A stretch of 64,000 nt of DNA, from positions 108,328-172,327 of the forward strand of contig NMRA01000184.1 in the NCBI GenBank assembly GCA_002633005.1. The letters run 5' to 3'. Source of the stretch: Phoronis australis (taxonomy: Eukaryota; Phoronida; Phoronidae). Positions within the stretch are counted from its first letter, which is position 1. The number at the start of each line of letters is the position of its first letter. The notes beneath the pieces were generated by a model. That model was not told the DNA's origin and did no database searches. It saw only the letters and a list, made by a program, of their open reading frames with translations. The translations under genes were made by a program, and so were the position numbers. Below are positions 12,701 to 22,682 of the stretch, piece after piece.

Positions 12701-15700
12701 CTACTGGAGGTTTAAGCATCCAAAATCCAGCCCACAGAATATCAAGGATCAAAATACTAAAAACAGAAAGCCAGCTTGTTGTAATTAAGATTCACATGAG
12801 TTACATTTATTTTTGTCGATTATGGAGAGTAGGCATTCCTGAGTTGCTCAAGTACGATTAATACGANTGGCCCCCCCCCCCCCCCCCGTCTTACTCCATC
12901 CATCCACTTCATAAGCAAAGCAGAAGTTTACTAAAAACACATCATAAACAACAACTACTGTCATATGAATTTATTGCAAATAAGTGCTTTTAATTTATCA
13001 AATGTGCTTTGGCAGAGACTGTCCCAAGAATGCTGTGATACTTATGGCAGTTAGTGAGGTGACAAGACCAACAAAACTATCAACATCTTAACAAGGAAGC
13101 AAAACAGTTGACACAGTTTCACTAATTATAAATCTTTCTTCAGCTCCACAATATTTATTGAAAGACCATATGGTAGAATACGGAATTGGTTCATCATTGC
13201 CCCAGTGAGTACAAATCCTAGTTTCAAATAAAGATTCAATGGCTTATAGTTATAAAGTTATAGACCTGTAGCATCAAACAGTTGATGCCATGCAACTGTT
13301 ACGCATACGACACAACAGGCATAGTCAGTTCAGCAGCCACGCCCTTTCGCCTGTGTTCATGTAACACACCTAGTCGACCGAGTTCTGCTGAACCATCGCA
13401 CTTCGCAACAAGGGTTATAAGTCCAATTGGCGCTTTGTTACAGGAAGCCGTCCAGCATTTCCTGCGAGGTCCACTCTTTACGTAGTAAGCATAAAAATCT
13501 TTAAACTCTTCTTTTCTTGAATGTCGCTCCAATTCACAGTTTTTAATAAATTGAATGCGAAAGCAAATGAATAACAAATACAGTCCTCCCACAACCATGC
13601 CACATGCTGCAGAATATGTGGCTGTAACTATAGACATTATGACTGCACAGTAGAGGTAAGTTACAGGATGCCTGAAGACGTAGCCTAGCAGCTGCCACCA
13701 AACCATCTCGTACAATAATTCATCCAGGTACATGTTCACCACTCGTTCAGTATCTTTTTGTCTGAGTTCCCGAATTTCCATTTTAAGTCTATTCCAGCAA
13801 CAATTCTCAGCAGATAGCAACCAGGAGAGTGCCTGAGTTAAGAGCCTGTGAGTTATGGTAGAAGTGACCTAACTGAATGAACCTTCTACATCTACCAGTA
13901 CACAGTGTGAAGGAGACTTACATAACCTGACACAGCTGCAGGAGCAAAGTTACCCTTTGCGATCATCAACATAGTCATCACCATCATTCTCAAGTGGGTC
14001 CATTATGAGTACCAGGACAATAAAGGACTCTTCAGGGTTAGCGGAGATGTAGATACTAGCTTAGCGAGTTGAGAATTGAGCCTCAAGTGAAAGATAGCTC
14101 AGAACTGACAGCTCGCGTTAAGGTGTGAAAATATGACAACAACAGCAAAATCATGGTAAAAAAAATCTTTGTCGTGGAGGTAGGAAAATGCGCCTTTCCA
14201 TAGGCCTCGTTTTAGAGATGTCGGGCAAATTCTGAGAATCACAACGGAAAATATCGCATCCACGGATACTTAGAACTTTACCTGGATAACTTTCTTGCAA
14301 TGGAGTTGCAGCACACATCACGGTCAGCAGCAAGAGTTTGGTGGCATTAGAAGGTGACCAATGCAAAAAAGTTGAGAAAATTTTGAAAAATGCAAGGCAC
14401 CACCAAATAACATGATAAGCTCGAGAGCACTGTTTGAGGAATGTTGCAGCACTGTGGGTAAAGACTGCGAGATTCAAGCATCGCTGTGTAATTCCGGAAT
14501 GTCCGGGAACTTGCTGGCTTGCTGCTAGTTCATTTAGTTGTTGTTGAGTTGACAAAAGCTGTCAAGCTGGCCCTTGGAGTTCAAATGCTAAACACATTGT
14601 AGGTACAATGTAAAACTATCCACTATTTTTGTTGGATTTTATAAATTCTGGCATGGAAGAGAACATGGCTTTCATTAGACATGATACATTCACTTCACAA
14701 AGTAGCTGAGACTTCTCTTTCTGCAGACCTGGTCCTTAGACGCAGTGTTTCTCAATGCAGTGTTTCTCCAATTGGAAGGGTCAGCAAGGATGATACAAAA
14801 ATTGGGGTGGGCATGTCGCCTTCTCAGGCATTGTCTTTGGTAGGCATATTTTTCCTCGGGTATCGTCTTGGGTGGGTTTCGTCTTGAATGGATAAACAAA
14901 AGAAGCGATACCTAGGAGAGGGAATGAAAATTTTCATCCCCTCCAATTCCCTGACCTGTTCAAGGGCGCCTGGGTAAATTACCACATCACGTTGTTTAGG
15001 TTGTAACACAACAGAAGAATGCACCTCTCTAGAAAAAGTTCATGAGTTTTCAAACCCAGTCTAATGCTCCAACATCTTGAATATGGTAAAAATTCTCACC
15101 AACCAATTTAAGACACAACATGATCAACATGCGGAATTTTGTTTTCTCATTGTTTCCGTACCAGAACTACAGTTCTGTACCATAGCTACAGGTCCGTACC
15201 ATAGCTACAGTTCTGTACCAGAGCTACCATAACAGTTCTGTACCAGAGCTACAGTTCCGTACCATAGCTACAGTTCTGTAAGAGAGCTACAGGTCCGTAC
15301 CATAGCTAGTTCTGTACCATAGCTACAGATCTGTACCATAGCTATAGTTCTATATCATAGCTACAGTTCTATATCATAGCTACAGTTCTGTACCATAGCT
15401 AAAGTTATGTACCATAGCTACCATCAAACAATGTTTTGAAAAATGGTGGGCCAATCACATCAATGTAAGAAGCCCTTGAAAATGAGAAAAGGGCAATTCT
15501 ACTTAATTATGTTCGTGTGAAATTAGTGACATTTTACCATGTTGCCAGTAATCTCTAACATAAGGACACACCACATTTCATCAATTAAAAGCTGACTGGA
15601 CAATGACAGGAGCCAAAGTAAAAAATATTCAAGGTAAATAAACCAATACCAATGAACATCATGATAAAAACAATTTGTTAATGATAAAATATGTGACCAA

Positions 15701-18700
15701 TGAAAGTACCTTTTTAATCCTAGATCTAATTCCAAATGTGTTCATCTATATCAAGACACATTGTTTATTTTCAGTATACATTAACTGTATAGATGACTTC
15801 CACCTGCGACTCGAGCATCAAGCCATATCTATACTGTGAACAACCCATTAGATAAACAAGATGTGAACTAATTAGACAGAAGACAACCAGCTGTTATCAC
15901 AGGTAATCGATACCTGAGTTTACACATGTTTAAGAGTTTAAGTAAAGAATATTAAGGACAAGTAAGCGCTGTGGACATAATGTATTCTATAACATCTCAT
16001 CGGCAATAGTCACTTACATGGTTCCTAGATTTTGAGAACCAGTTTGATGTGCCTGATGTTTAGTGGAGAAAACTCAGGTTTTTAAAATGCGGAACACCTG
16101 CAAGTGTTCATTACTGTTTCACATTGGCCAACTATCAGTATTACAAGATAACATAATTTTATTTCTCCACTTTTCATCGTCAGGGCTGCTCTTTGTTACG
16201 TAGCATTCACAGCAAAATTAATGATAGAGTCGTACACACGTCATATGGTCAGTTACAGAACTGACAGAAGGGGAGAAACAAACTTAAAGTTAAATAAATA
16301 TTTCATGTAAACAGCTATACCTCATTGTAACTCTGTGGAAACCAGTCATTGCCTAACCAAACAAGTGATAAATTGTTCCCACGAGTGAGTGCAGCGTGTT
16401 CGTACACTGAATGTGTTTTTATAAGTGTATTTTATTTTTTCAATGGTTCATGCAAAAATAATACATTGGCTTTTCAATGAAAGATGTGACAGTAACCCTC
16501 CCGATATTTTACCCACAAAACCTCTTAGTACTTTGAAAAACATTTTGGAAATTCTGTGTTATTTAATGAGGGACACCAAATGCATGGGCAATAGCCTGTT
16601 TTAGAGTACATGAGAGTGACGCCATATTCCAATTATGAGATTTAAAAGTTGGACAGTTCCGGTAAAAAACACAAGTTGATGGTGCGTACGAGTGGATAAT
16701 AGGTGAGGACAAGTAAATGTTATGCCGAACCATACACATTTGCAGGGTTCCAGGTGAATGTCATAACACATTACTATGCATTAAACCTAAAAATGAAATA
16801 TGGTGCATTCCAACTAATTTCTGTGAATAATGTTTTTGTAGTTGATTACGTTTTGACGCAACACTAGGGCCATGGTTTTAATTTTTTTACTCAAGATCGA
16901 ACTCGAAATTATTTTGGGATTTTCTATAACTCTACTTTTGTGCGAACTCAAGAAGAGTGTCCGTTATTCTATGCATGAGTACACAATGGGTTACGTGAAT
17001 AACTGCAATATTTAAGATAGTGACCAAGTGGAACTTGCAGGCTAATTTCTTGTCTGTGTGACTGCTTGGCCAAATTAGTTAGAAACACAACGTACAGCGA
17101 CGATGTGAATACAAAGTAACTTGAAAGTTGACAAATGTTTCTAAGAACAAGTTTTGTGGCAAAAATGATCCCCGCAAATCACTGAACTATGTCCAGTAAG
17201 TATCATGACGTGATGTTGAGGAATAAGATTGCATAATGCGGGCTATCTGAGCTCGCGATGTATGTCATCAGTGCAAAGGTCACCTACATTTACAAGTTGT
17301 CAGTGAATACAACTACACTTTATTTATAGTAGATTATTTTAAAATAGCATTGTCGTTTAGTTCCTGTTCTATATTACCATAGTTAAGAACATGCAAATAC
17401 ATCTTTAAAATGACGCACTGGCTTTGAGTAGTGGCTGACAAACTTCCATTTCAAATTCATTTTTTCATTAGGCCAGGAAAAATAAGTTTATCGTCTGGGG
17501 ATTATCCATGAATCAGTAAGGGGGTTACTTTTTATTTTTTACTTAATGACGTCATCGGCGATAGAGTCACAGACATTGAAGACGAAGTATGCCATGTGGA
17601 TATGTGACCGCCAAAAGATTAAAGGCTTTAGATAACATGTATTGGGGTGCCAGCTTCATTGCAAACAGTTATTAAAGGGAACAATGTCTTTTTGAAGGTT
17701 GGAAGTTTTCTTGGTCAATTTGCTATGCACGGAACTCACGCTCAACTTGAACTACAAAAAAAAGTTTTGAAATTTTTCAACAAAAATGAAATTGCAGATA
17801 TAACAATTTTTTAAAGCAGAAATATGAAGCATGGACCAAGTTCCACAATCGTCACGCAGCTCAAGTAACCGCACAGTGTTCGTTTGTTCTTCCATTCTGA
17901 TAACTGGGCTCCGCTTGGTTATATTAGAAATTTCCACTTGACTGCAAACAGGTAATGAAACTAATTCAAGAGCGATACAGTCAAACAGACTTGCCAATGT
18001 TTCTATTGCGCTACTTGCTCACAGTGTCATGACTTCCTGTTTGAACAATGACTATTAATTTGTTTTGTTTCAAACAAATCAACTATCAAGGTTCACGGTA
18101 CCTTTTAGAATAAGAAAAAATGCCAAATATGATAAAAACACCTTCAAAATAGAAAAAGCCCTAATAATTCTTTTACTGCTAACTGTGTTTTTTGGAAAGT
18201 TACCTATTCACTGCTGTTCACGTTGATCGGTAAGTTGGGTACTTGCCATTCTCGACCTAGTTAATCCAAAATTCCATCGGGAAAACAAAAGTTTAACGGC
18301 ATTAGCAAACAATAGGATGACATTTTAACCAAATTACAAGCAAAAGTTAAGTTCGCCATTATTTGACAAAATCATTGTTGACTGCTTACCAATAGAAATG
18401 TGATTGAAGTAATAGCCTCTGAAATATATATATTGTTGAGGTTTAGGTAACTCAAATTCAAAATGATACTGATTCAAGAGTTCAAAATATCAGGTGCGAG
18501 ATTTGGCATGTACCTGGGTCAGTGGGAAATGTATTTCAACAAAAGCCTTTAATTGCATTGATAGTGTTTTTTTCATCAAAAATCTTGAATACTCTACCTG
18601 GTGAATATATGCCTAGGAAGTATATGTCATAATTTCAAACTATCAAAAAAGAATCCATGAGCATCGTATCCTAAATGCTCATAATACACATTTTTAGTGA

Positions 18701-19917
18701 TTCCATGCAATATTCTACACAATCCTAAGCACATTCATGAAGTGATATTTGAAATAAGATTTTCGCTTTATATTCAAAACAATAAAAGCACACTTTCAAA
18801 TGTTGAAACAAAATAATTGTAAGCTGTGCCCACCGCTGTATCCGCACTAGTGACTTTACACCTTATATTCACAGAGAAATCCTGTATCCTGTTGTGTCAA
18901 GTCTTTTGCTTCATGTTGACAATCATTAGGTTTTTGACTATGTTTCTTTATATAGTTTTATATCAGCTACTATGTTCTTTCTGTATATATCCTTCTATAC
19001 GTCTCTGTATATAATTCTCTGCACATGTATTTTCATCGGTAGTTAGCACTTTTGCTGTTTTCTTTTGTTGTATCTACTCACACTGATTTAAAATAATGTT
19101 ATGCTTACTTACTTACTTACTTATTTATTTACTTACTTACTTAATTACTTACTTGCTTACTATCCTGTTGCTGGAAATGATACTTTACTAATAACATTGT
19201 CAATCGCAGACTTTCATTCTGTACAACAGGTTTACTTGCTTTGAGAAACAAATCCTATTCTAGTTTACTCCAATCCAAAGTTACTGACAGGCAAGGCAGG
19301 TCACATGACTGATGACGAACATGTCAGATGGAGAGGTCCCCCACGTGTGTTGCCACCTCTCACAGTTGTTGGCAGACAGGTGTCACCTCCCCATAACCCT
19401 ATGTGCATTTCCGTTTGACCTCGAGGATATTGACTGTAATGGCATTCAGTCTTCAATTTCAATGACGGAATGAAGGACCACCCAAATCTTAAGGTGTCTT
19501 ACCTTACCTTCTGGTTATCTGGGGTCCGAGCCGCTCCACACACCACTCGTGTATCGGCCACAGGAGAGCCGCAGAAGTGCCGTTGAATATTCATGTTGCG
19601 CCCTTATTGGCCAGTACCGGCATATGGGTCAAGACAGCCAACGTCAGCAGTCTTCAAGATGAACAACAGTTATCTTTTGATGCAGAAAGACGGGCCGCGT
19701 GGCAGAAGGCCAGCGCAGCAGTGAGACAGGTCAAATAACGTCTCACTAAAGTTCTGTCCTGAAGCAAGTGCTTGTAAAATATTTAAACAGATAATACAAA
19801 TCAAAACTTACTCTCTTCCTGTCTGTCCGTCTTTCTTGCCATCACCCCCTCAACTTCCAAATCTGGTGACACACTTTCCACTGCAGGCGCAGGCTCTTGT
19901 ATGTTTGGCTCTGCCAT
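640..19917 (-). CDS. ARHGAP1: Rho GTPase-activating protein 1 (p50RhoGAP), 5' part of gene, runs off the left edge
   Basis: p50RhoGAP stimulates GTP hydrolysis by Rho-family GTPases (Cdc42, RhoA, Rac) and binds lipids or partners through an N-terminal Sec14/BCH domain. Six exons fit in one frame set: 19812-19917 (start codon), 10703-10810, 6974-7065, 3044-3131, 2354-2485 and 640-738. Phases join exactly for exons 1-2-3 and for 3044-3131 with 2354-2485. Hallmarks are [38 protein letters not shown] and [12 protein letters not shown], close to the vertebrate ARHGAP1 Sec14 domain. Two short segments expected from the family were not located: one between 3132 and 6973 (the part before GDDQYG) and one between 739 and 2353 (the part after AYQAFERK). 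The catalytic RhoGAP domain must lie left of position 1. ARHGAP8 or another BCH-RhoGAP is the main alternative. Confidence 0.9.
706..1240 (-). repeat. Degenerate ~55-bp tandem array derived from an ARHGAP1 exon 5' end and acceptor
   Basis: The first unit is the real exon start plus acceptor (about 712-757). Similar units follow near 766, 821, 877, 963, 1022 and 1191, with weaker ones between. Each carries a form of the plus-strand words ACATCACCTTCTTACCAA and CTTAACACTGAAACAAAGG. On the gene strand, units near 821 and 877 keep CAG followed by TGTTRAG, an acceptor-like site. The unit near 766 has lost the AG. Confidence 0.75.
1711..1819. mobile_element. Short palindromic MITE, copy 1 of 3
   Basis: The element is framed by GATAGTCACTTACAGG and the inverse of it, TGCAAGTGACTATG. 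Internal inverted arms GAGAACCAG and CTGGTTCTC surround a short loop with TTCAGTGGAGAAAAC. It is about 109 bp and lies in an ARHGAP1 intron. Related copies are at 10406-10505 and 16005-16110. It is non-coding; the superfamily is not clear. Confidence 0.65.
2354..2485 (-). CDS. ARHGAP1: ARHGAP1 exon, middle of Sec14/BCH domain
   Basis: A 132-bp exon after GGCACAG and before GTAAG encodes [20 protein letters not shown] and continues to [12 protein letters not shown]. It is nearly identical in pattern to vertebrate ARHGAP1. It ends in phase 2 (AA of a Lys codon), so the missing next exon should begin with one base completing Lys and then a YKKN-like sequence. Confidence 0.95.
3044..3131 (-). CDS. 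ARHGAP1: ARHGAP1 exon, start of Sec14/BCH domain
   Basis: Acceptor ACACAG and donor GTAAG flank an 88-bp exon encoding [18 protein letters not shown] followed by [12 protein letters not shown]. This is one of the most conserved blocks of the ARHGAP1 Sec14 domain. It needs one base from a preceding exon that was not found, and passes two bases (CA) to the next exon. Confidence 0.93.
4940..5245. repeat. Degenerate minisatellite based on AATGAACARTGAAT
   Basis: The tract is built of AATGAAC, AGTGAAT and AATAATG words repeated with variation over about 300 bp inside an ARHGAP1 intron. The apparent open frames on both strands across it come from this periodicity, not from coding. Confidence 0.75.
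5700..6199. mobile_element. TAAGGTTATG-type inverted-repeat transposon, about 500 bp
   Basis: The left end TAAGGTTATGCAGGACC is mirrored by the right end TCCCACATAACCTTA. The interior has the family's signature words, such as ATGAAACTTTCAAGTAC and GCATGAGGGGCTATA. No coding frame is seen. It sits in an ARHGAP1 intron. Other family members are near 12133, 21545, 34732, 35990, 52700 and 59692. Confidence 0.65.
6974..7065 (-). CDS. ARHGAP1: ARHGAP1 coding exon 3
   Basis: A 92-bp exon after acceptor CTGATAG and before donor GTAAGG encodes an acidic segment ending [10 protein letters not shown]. It starts in phase 1 and ends in phase 0. The open frame runs on upstream into intron, but only this part fits the gene. 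The end resembles the SSPEL segment just before the Sec14 domain of vertebrate ARHGAP1. Confidence 0.7.
10406..10505. mobile_element. Short palindromic MITE, copy 2 of 3 (opposite orientation)
   Basis: It contains TTTTGAGAACCGGTTTTCTG on the left and CATCAAACTGGTTCTCAAAG on the right, the reverse orientation of the copy at 1711. About 100 bp, in the intron between ARHGAP1 exons 1 and 2. Confidence 0.6.
10703..10810 (-). CDS. ARHGAP1: ARHGAP1 coding exon 2
   Basis: Acceptor TATTTCAG and donor GTAGG bound a 108-bp open exon encoding [19 protein letters not shown] and a following acidic stretch. This is the linker that precedes the Sec14 domain. Entry and exit phases are both 1, matching exons 1 and 3. 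Conservation is low here, so the call rests mainly on frame and splice consistency. Confidence 0.7.
12133..12249. mobile_element. Partial copy of the TAAGGTTATG transposon family
   Basis: It shows CTGAAAGTTTCATTTGAATC, then TAGGGTCTCGCATAACC and a TTAA end. The left part of the element is missing or unrecognisable. Confidence 0.5.
12867..12887. other. Ambiguous base and poly-C tract
   Basis: An N at 12867 is followed by 17 C residues at 12871-12887. This is a homopolymer in an intron and a likely sequencing or assembly weak point. Confidence 0.9.
13126..13781 (-). pseudogene. NAT8-like GNAT N-acetyltransferase, disrupted single-exon copy
   Basis: NAT8/NAT8L-family enzymes are membrane-anchored acetyl-CoA-dependent N-acetyltransferases. 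The reading frame starts [10 protein letters not shown] at 13781, a typical NAT8-family opening. A hydrophobic segment follows at about residues 35-75, then the acetyl-CoA motif with [21 protein letters not shown] stop at 13301-13299 breaks the frame after VVSYA. Family sequence resumes directly after it in the same frame, then a shift of two extra (or one missing) bases near 13242 leads into [10 protein letters not shown] and a C-terminus ending KKDL and TAA at 13126. Total length, about 217 codons, matches a full NAT8-like protein. It has no introns and lies in an ARHGAP1 intron on the same strand. One alternative is a live gene with sequence errors. Confidence 0.75.
15160..15424. repeat. 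About 18-bp minisatellite, GTACCATAGCTACAGTTCT
   Basis: Roughly fourteen imperfect units of CTGTACCATAGCTACAG lie in tandem, with variants CCGTACCATAGC, CTATATCATAGC and CTGTACCAGAGC. The unit contains the palindrome TAGCTA. It is in the first intron of ARHGAP1. Confidence 0.85.
16005..16110. mobile_element. Short palindromic MITE, copy 3 of 3
   Basis: Left end AATAGTCACTTACATGG, then TTTTGAGAACCAGTTTGATG, AGTGGAGAAAACTC and right end CACCTGCAAGTG. It is in the same orientation as the copy at 1711. The right arm is more decayed. Confidence 0.6.
19107..19164. repeat. (ACTT)n tetranucleotide microsatellite
   Basis: Near-continuous ACTT repeats, with ATTT and GCTT interruptions, in the first intron of ARHGAP1. 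Confidence 0.95.
19812..19917 (-). CDS. ARHGAP1: ARHGAP1 coding exon 1 (start codon)
   Basis: The exon begins MAEPNIQEP and is acidic and proline-rich. ATG is read at 19917-19915, and a GTAAG donor follows at 19811. The exon leaves one base (phase 1), which the next exon completes as Lys. The N-terminus is poorly conserved in this family, so the start rests on the open frame and splice fit. The 5' UTR continues above 19917; its upper limit is not visible. Confidence 0.75.
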
Positions 19918-20625
19918 TTCCGCATTGGTTTGAGTTGACCGTCACGCCTCCGTCTCAGCCGAGACTAAAGAGTTCAGAGTTAACAACAATAAATTTCCAA
20001 ACTACACAATTTTTCGAGCGTATCTTCTGGAATACGAAACCTTGACCTACCCCGCATCTGCCTAAAATTATAACAGGCTGATGAAGCTTTTGATAAAAGT
20101 GCAGATAACCGATAATAGAGAACGAACAGAACAAACCACTTGTTTTGACTGTCCCCAGAAAAATTGCCGTCAAGCAAACCCGGAAATACGCTGACGTAAA
20201 ATGCGGGAGAAATTTTATGCGCTTTACAACTCATTTAACTGCTAAAAGTATCGGTATCCGATTAAAATGAACCATTTTTCATATATAATTGAACCGCTTT
20301 ATGTTAAGAATTTATACTCACACAGCAAATTTTCTAACGACAACTGTAAACCAGATGAAAGCTGAAGTTGTCGAAAGGGAACATGTAATGGATATTTCTT
20401 AGAACCAAACAGTTGTCTTTTGCAAATTTGGATCGAAAACAAGGGTGTGCATGATACATCTCGTTTTTCATTAAGTACGACTTTGTCTTCTGAAAGGACT
20501 GTATAGAATATTAAAAAGCGAAGCCAGCAAACTTGGGTAGTGCAACCCAGTCAAGTAGTCAGTAGGCTACTGACAGTACTGAGTACTCCGTCTCTGCAGG
20601 ACTGAGACATAAGAAAAGACAGCTC

Positions 20626-20880
20626 CTATAGACGCCACATATGCTGAAAAGTTTTCGGCAAATTATGCTGCATACCGATTTAAAAAAGTCATGTTACTAT
20701 AAGTACCTTTTGCGCATAGAGGGACACTTTAGGTAGCCATCGATGTCTTTTAATTCCTTAATGAAACTCCAGTCCCGTAGGCAGTAACCAAACTTTTTCT
20801 TGGAGCAGATCTTTGCTCAGTTGCCCAAATTGGCAACTGGTCACTTTTTATACTGCTCACCAGGTGGTATGACGTCATAT
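20626..20880. mobile_element. Partial MITE related to the element at 61088-61472
   Basis: It shares CTCCTATAGACGCC, GCCATCGATGTCTTTTAATT, AACTTTTTCTTGGAGCAG and TTGGCAACTGGTCA with the 61-kb element. The left terminal region and body are present, but the right inverted terminus is not recognisable. It lies upstream of both ARHGAP1 and STK40. Confidence 0.6.
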
Positions 20881-21544
20881 CTCCTGGCGTGCGCTCTGTT
20901 AAAAAAGGGCAATTCTGGTTTGAAGCTAGTGTAGTGGGAGAGAAACATCTATCCACTCATGACAATAGTACGTTGACACCCAAACTGGTGGAGATTGGGC
21001 ATCTCAACTGGTTTGCCTACCAGAGGAATTGCCAGTTCCAATTAAAGACCTTGTGCTGTTGTGCTTAATTAAATTGCCTCAAGCTGCTGATGTTATTGTT
21101 CTTAGATAATTAGCCCCGCCATAAACACACTGGGGTCGACAAATTTTGTTTTTAATTTTCTATTTGAAAGTTTTCAAATAGCATATTTGAATCATTCGTG
21201 AAAAGTAGACATTTGTTTTTTTTTAATTTTTAAAGTCTGACAAGAAATGTGACTTTTATCCTGTGAATTTTAACTGAATGTTTGCCTGGAGCTCGCGCAT
21301 TGTTTTGCACGCCATTAATTCTGTGGCGTGTGCAACATAATGGGCCAATTACCAAACCAGCAGGGAGTGCTGGATTTTGAGGTAGGCCAAGTGTCATCGT
21401 ACAATTCCTGGCATGCTGGTGAGAAGTGCTAAACATCTGCATCTCTGCCCTTTAAGATTATCTCTATTAATTGGATCCCATACCTTTTTTAATAATACTT
21501 AGCCAAAAAGAATGTTACATCGGATTCCGTACTAAAACAACGGT

Positions 21545-21853
21545 ATCAATGACATGACCAAATTTTGTTTGATATGAATGTACAGGATGAAATCTCAAAA
21601 ACACTATTACAGTTTTCTAAATTATTTTGTTTTCGTTGATGCCACTTTTCAATTTTTTCATAAAAGTCCTGAAAATACTGTTTTGAAAGCCCATCATGCA
21701 AATTTTTTAAAACAATTCCTAAAGTGGTTTGGAGAACATACTTAAAGTATTGTGTCTTCAAGTTTCATGTGAATCCAGTCGGCCATTTCTGAGATATGGT
21801 GTTCCAAAGTTTCTCCAATTTGACCATTTTTTTAGGGTCCTGCATAACCTTAA
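21545..21853. mobile_element. TAAGGTTATG-family transposon copy
   Basis: Signature words CAAGTTTCATGTGAATCC, GAGATATGGTGTTCCAAAG and AGGGTCCTGCATAACCTTAA are present in order. The right end abuts TTAA at 21850. The left end is degraded. No coding frame is convincing. Confidence 0.6.
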
Positions 21854-22561
21854 TTCACCAGCAGTAGATTTGGTATATGTGCATCATGAAAAGTCAGTTG
21901 TTTCTGTATGATAAGTATGTTATACAATATAAATAAGGATAACTGCGTGTTATTGAAATTTGTGATTTGCAGCCTAATATAAATGAGGGCGAATATATTG
22001 TTTCACTTTCAATGTTTTGATTTACAGTTTACAGTATCATCTACTTAGAATTCATTGTAGTTTCAAGCATGTATTGTGCACTATGGCAGTTAGCCAGCCT
22101 GCGAGCTGTGAATATAGATCATGGACAACAGATTCACAGTTCAAACATTTTCATTTGAATTCCCTACACTGGCACAACTCATGGGGTGCAATTCTAAATA
22201 TTAAGTTTGCGGTCTGTGTGATTCAGACGTACATGTTGGAAGTTAAAAGTATCAAGCAGGCACCTCTAGTGGGTAGTGATACTTCTGAACATGAGATTTG
22301 ACCACTCCATGATGTACAGTAGTCCATGCTGTGCAACACTGAATGTCAAAGCACATCTAGGAATCAATATTGGTAGAAAAACTGACGTAAAATGATTGCA
22401 AGGGGCATTTGACAAAAAGTTTGTCAGCGAGCACTATTATAATTATGCACTAATTTTGTTGTAGGGCTATTGATGCTAAATTTAGACTCCATGGAGACTG
22501 GTTTCAGCAGACATAGTGGAATGTCAAGATCTGTAATGAAGTAGACCTAGCAAGATCTACA

Positions 22562-22682
22562 ATGAAACGCATAACCAATTCGAGTCCAGGTGATGCTTCT
22601 CGGACGCGGGAACACGACTTCACTTCAAAAAGACCAAAAATGACCAAGCATGTTGTGAAAAGGGCTGGACCATATCTTTTAG
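22562..22682 (+). CDS. STK40: STK40 coding exon 1
   Basis: It encodes the basic N-terminus, from MKRITNSSPG to KRAGPYLL, and leaves one G for the next exon. ATG at 22562 fits the MKR start and KRAGP block of vertebrate STK40. The donor is the weak-looking AG/GTTTCC. A possible acceptor (CCTAG) 13 bases before the ATG hints at an upstream untranslated exon. Confidence 0.9.

Larger units (their letters stand above)
10811..19811 (-). other. ARHGAP1 first coding intron (9 kb)
   Basis: Apart from the NAT8-like pseudogene, the minisatellite at 15160-15424, a MITE at 16005-16110, a transposon fragment at 12133 and the tetranucleotide tract at 19107, I see no coding exon. An open minus-strand frame at 14151-14555 (134 codons) begins [15 protein letters not shown]; it has no recognisable domain and is not annotated as a gene. 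Confidence 0.6.
19918..22561. promoter_or_regulatory. Divergent intergenic interval between ARHGAP1 (-) and STK40 (+)
   Basis: The start codons of the two genes point away from each other about 2.6 kb apart, so both promoters should lie here. The part next to ARHGAP1 (19918-20240) is relatively CpG-containing and has a CRE-like TGACGT at 20192-20197. The interval also holds a partial MITE at 20626-20880 and a TAAGGTTATG-family copy at 21545-21853. Vertebrate STK40 has an untranslated first exon; one could lie here but I cannot place it. No TATA box or initiator stands out. Confidence 0.5.

Noticed and set aside
14151-14555. 134-codon minus-strand frame beginning [15 protein letters not shown]
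   Set aside because: No recognisable domain, ends in low-complexity sequence, and lies in an intron just upstream of the NAT8-like pseudogene; probably a chance frame.
14735-14775. CAGTGTTTCTCAA-like words that resemble hAT transposon ends
   Set aside because: Two direct copies only; no inverted partner or target duplication was found nearby.
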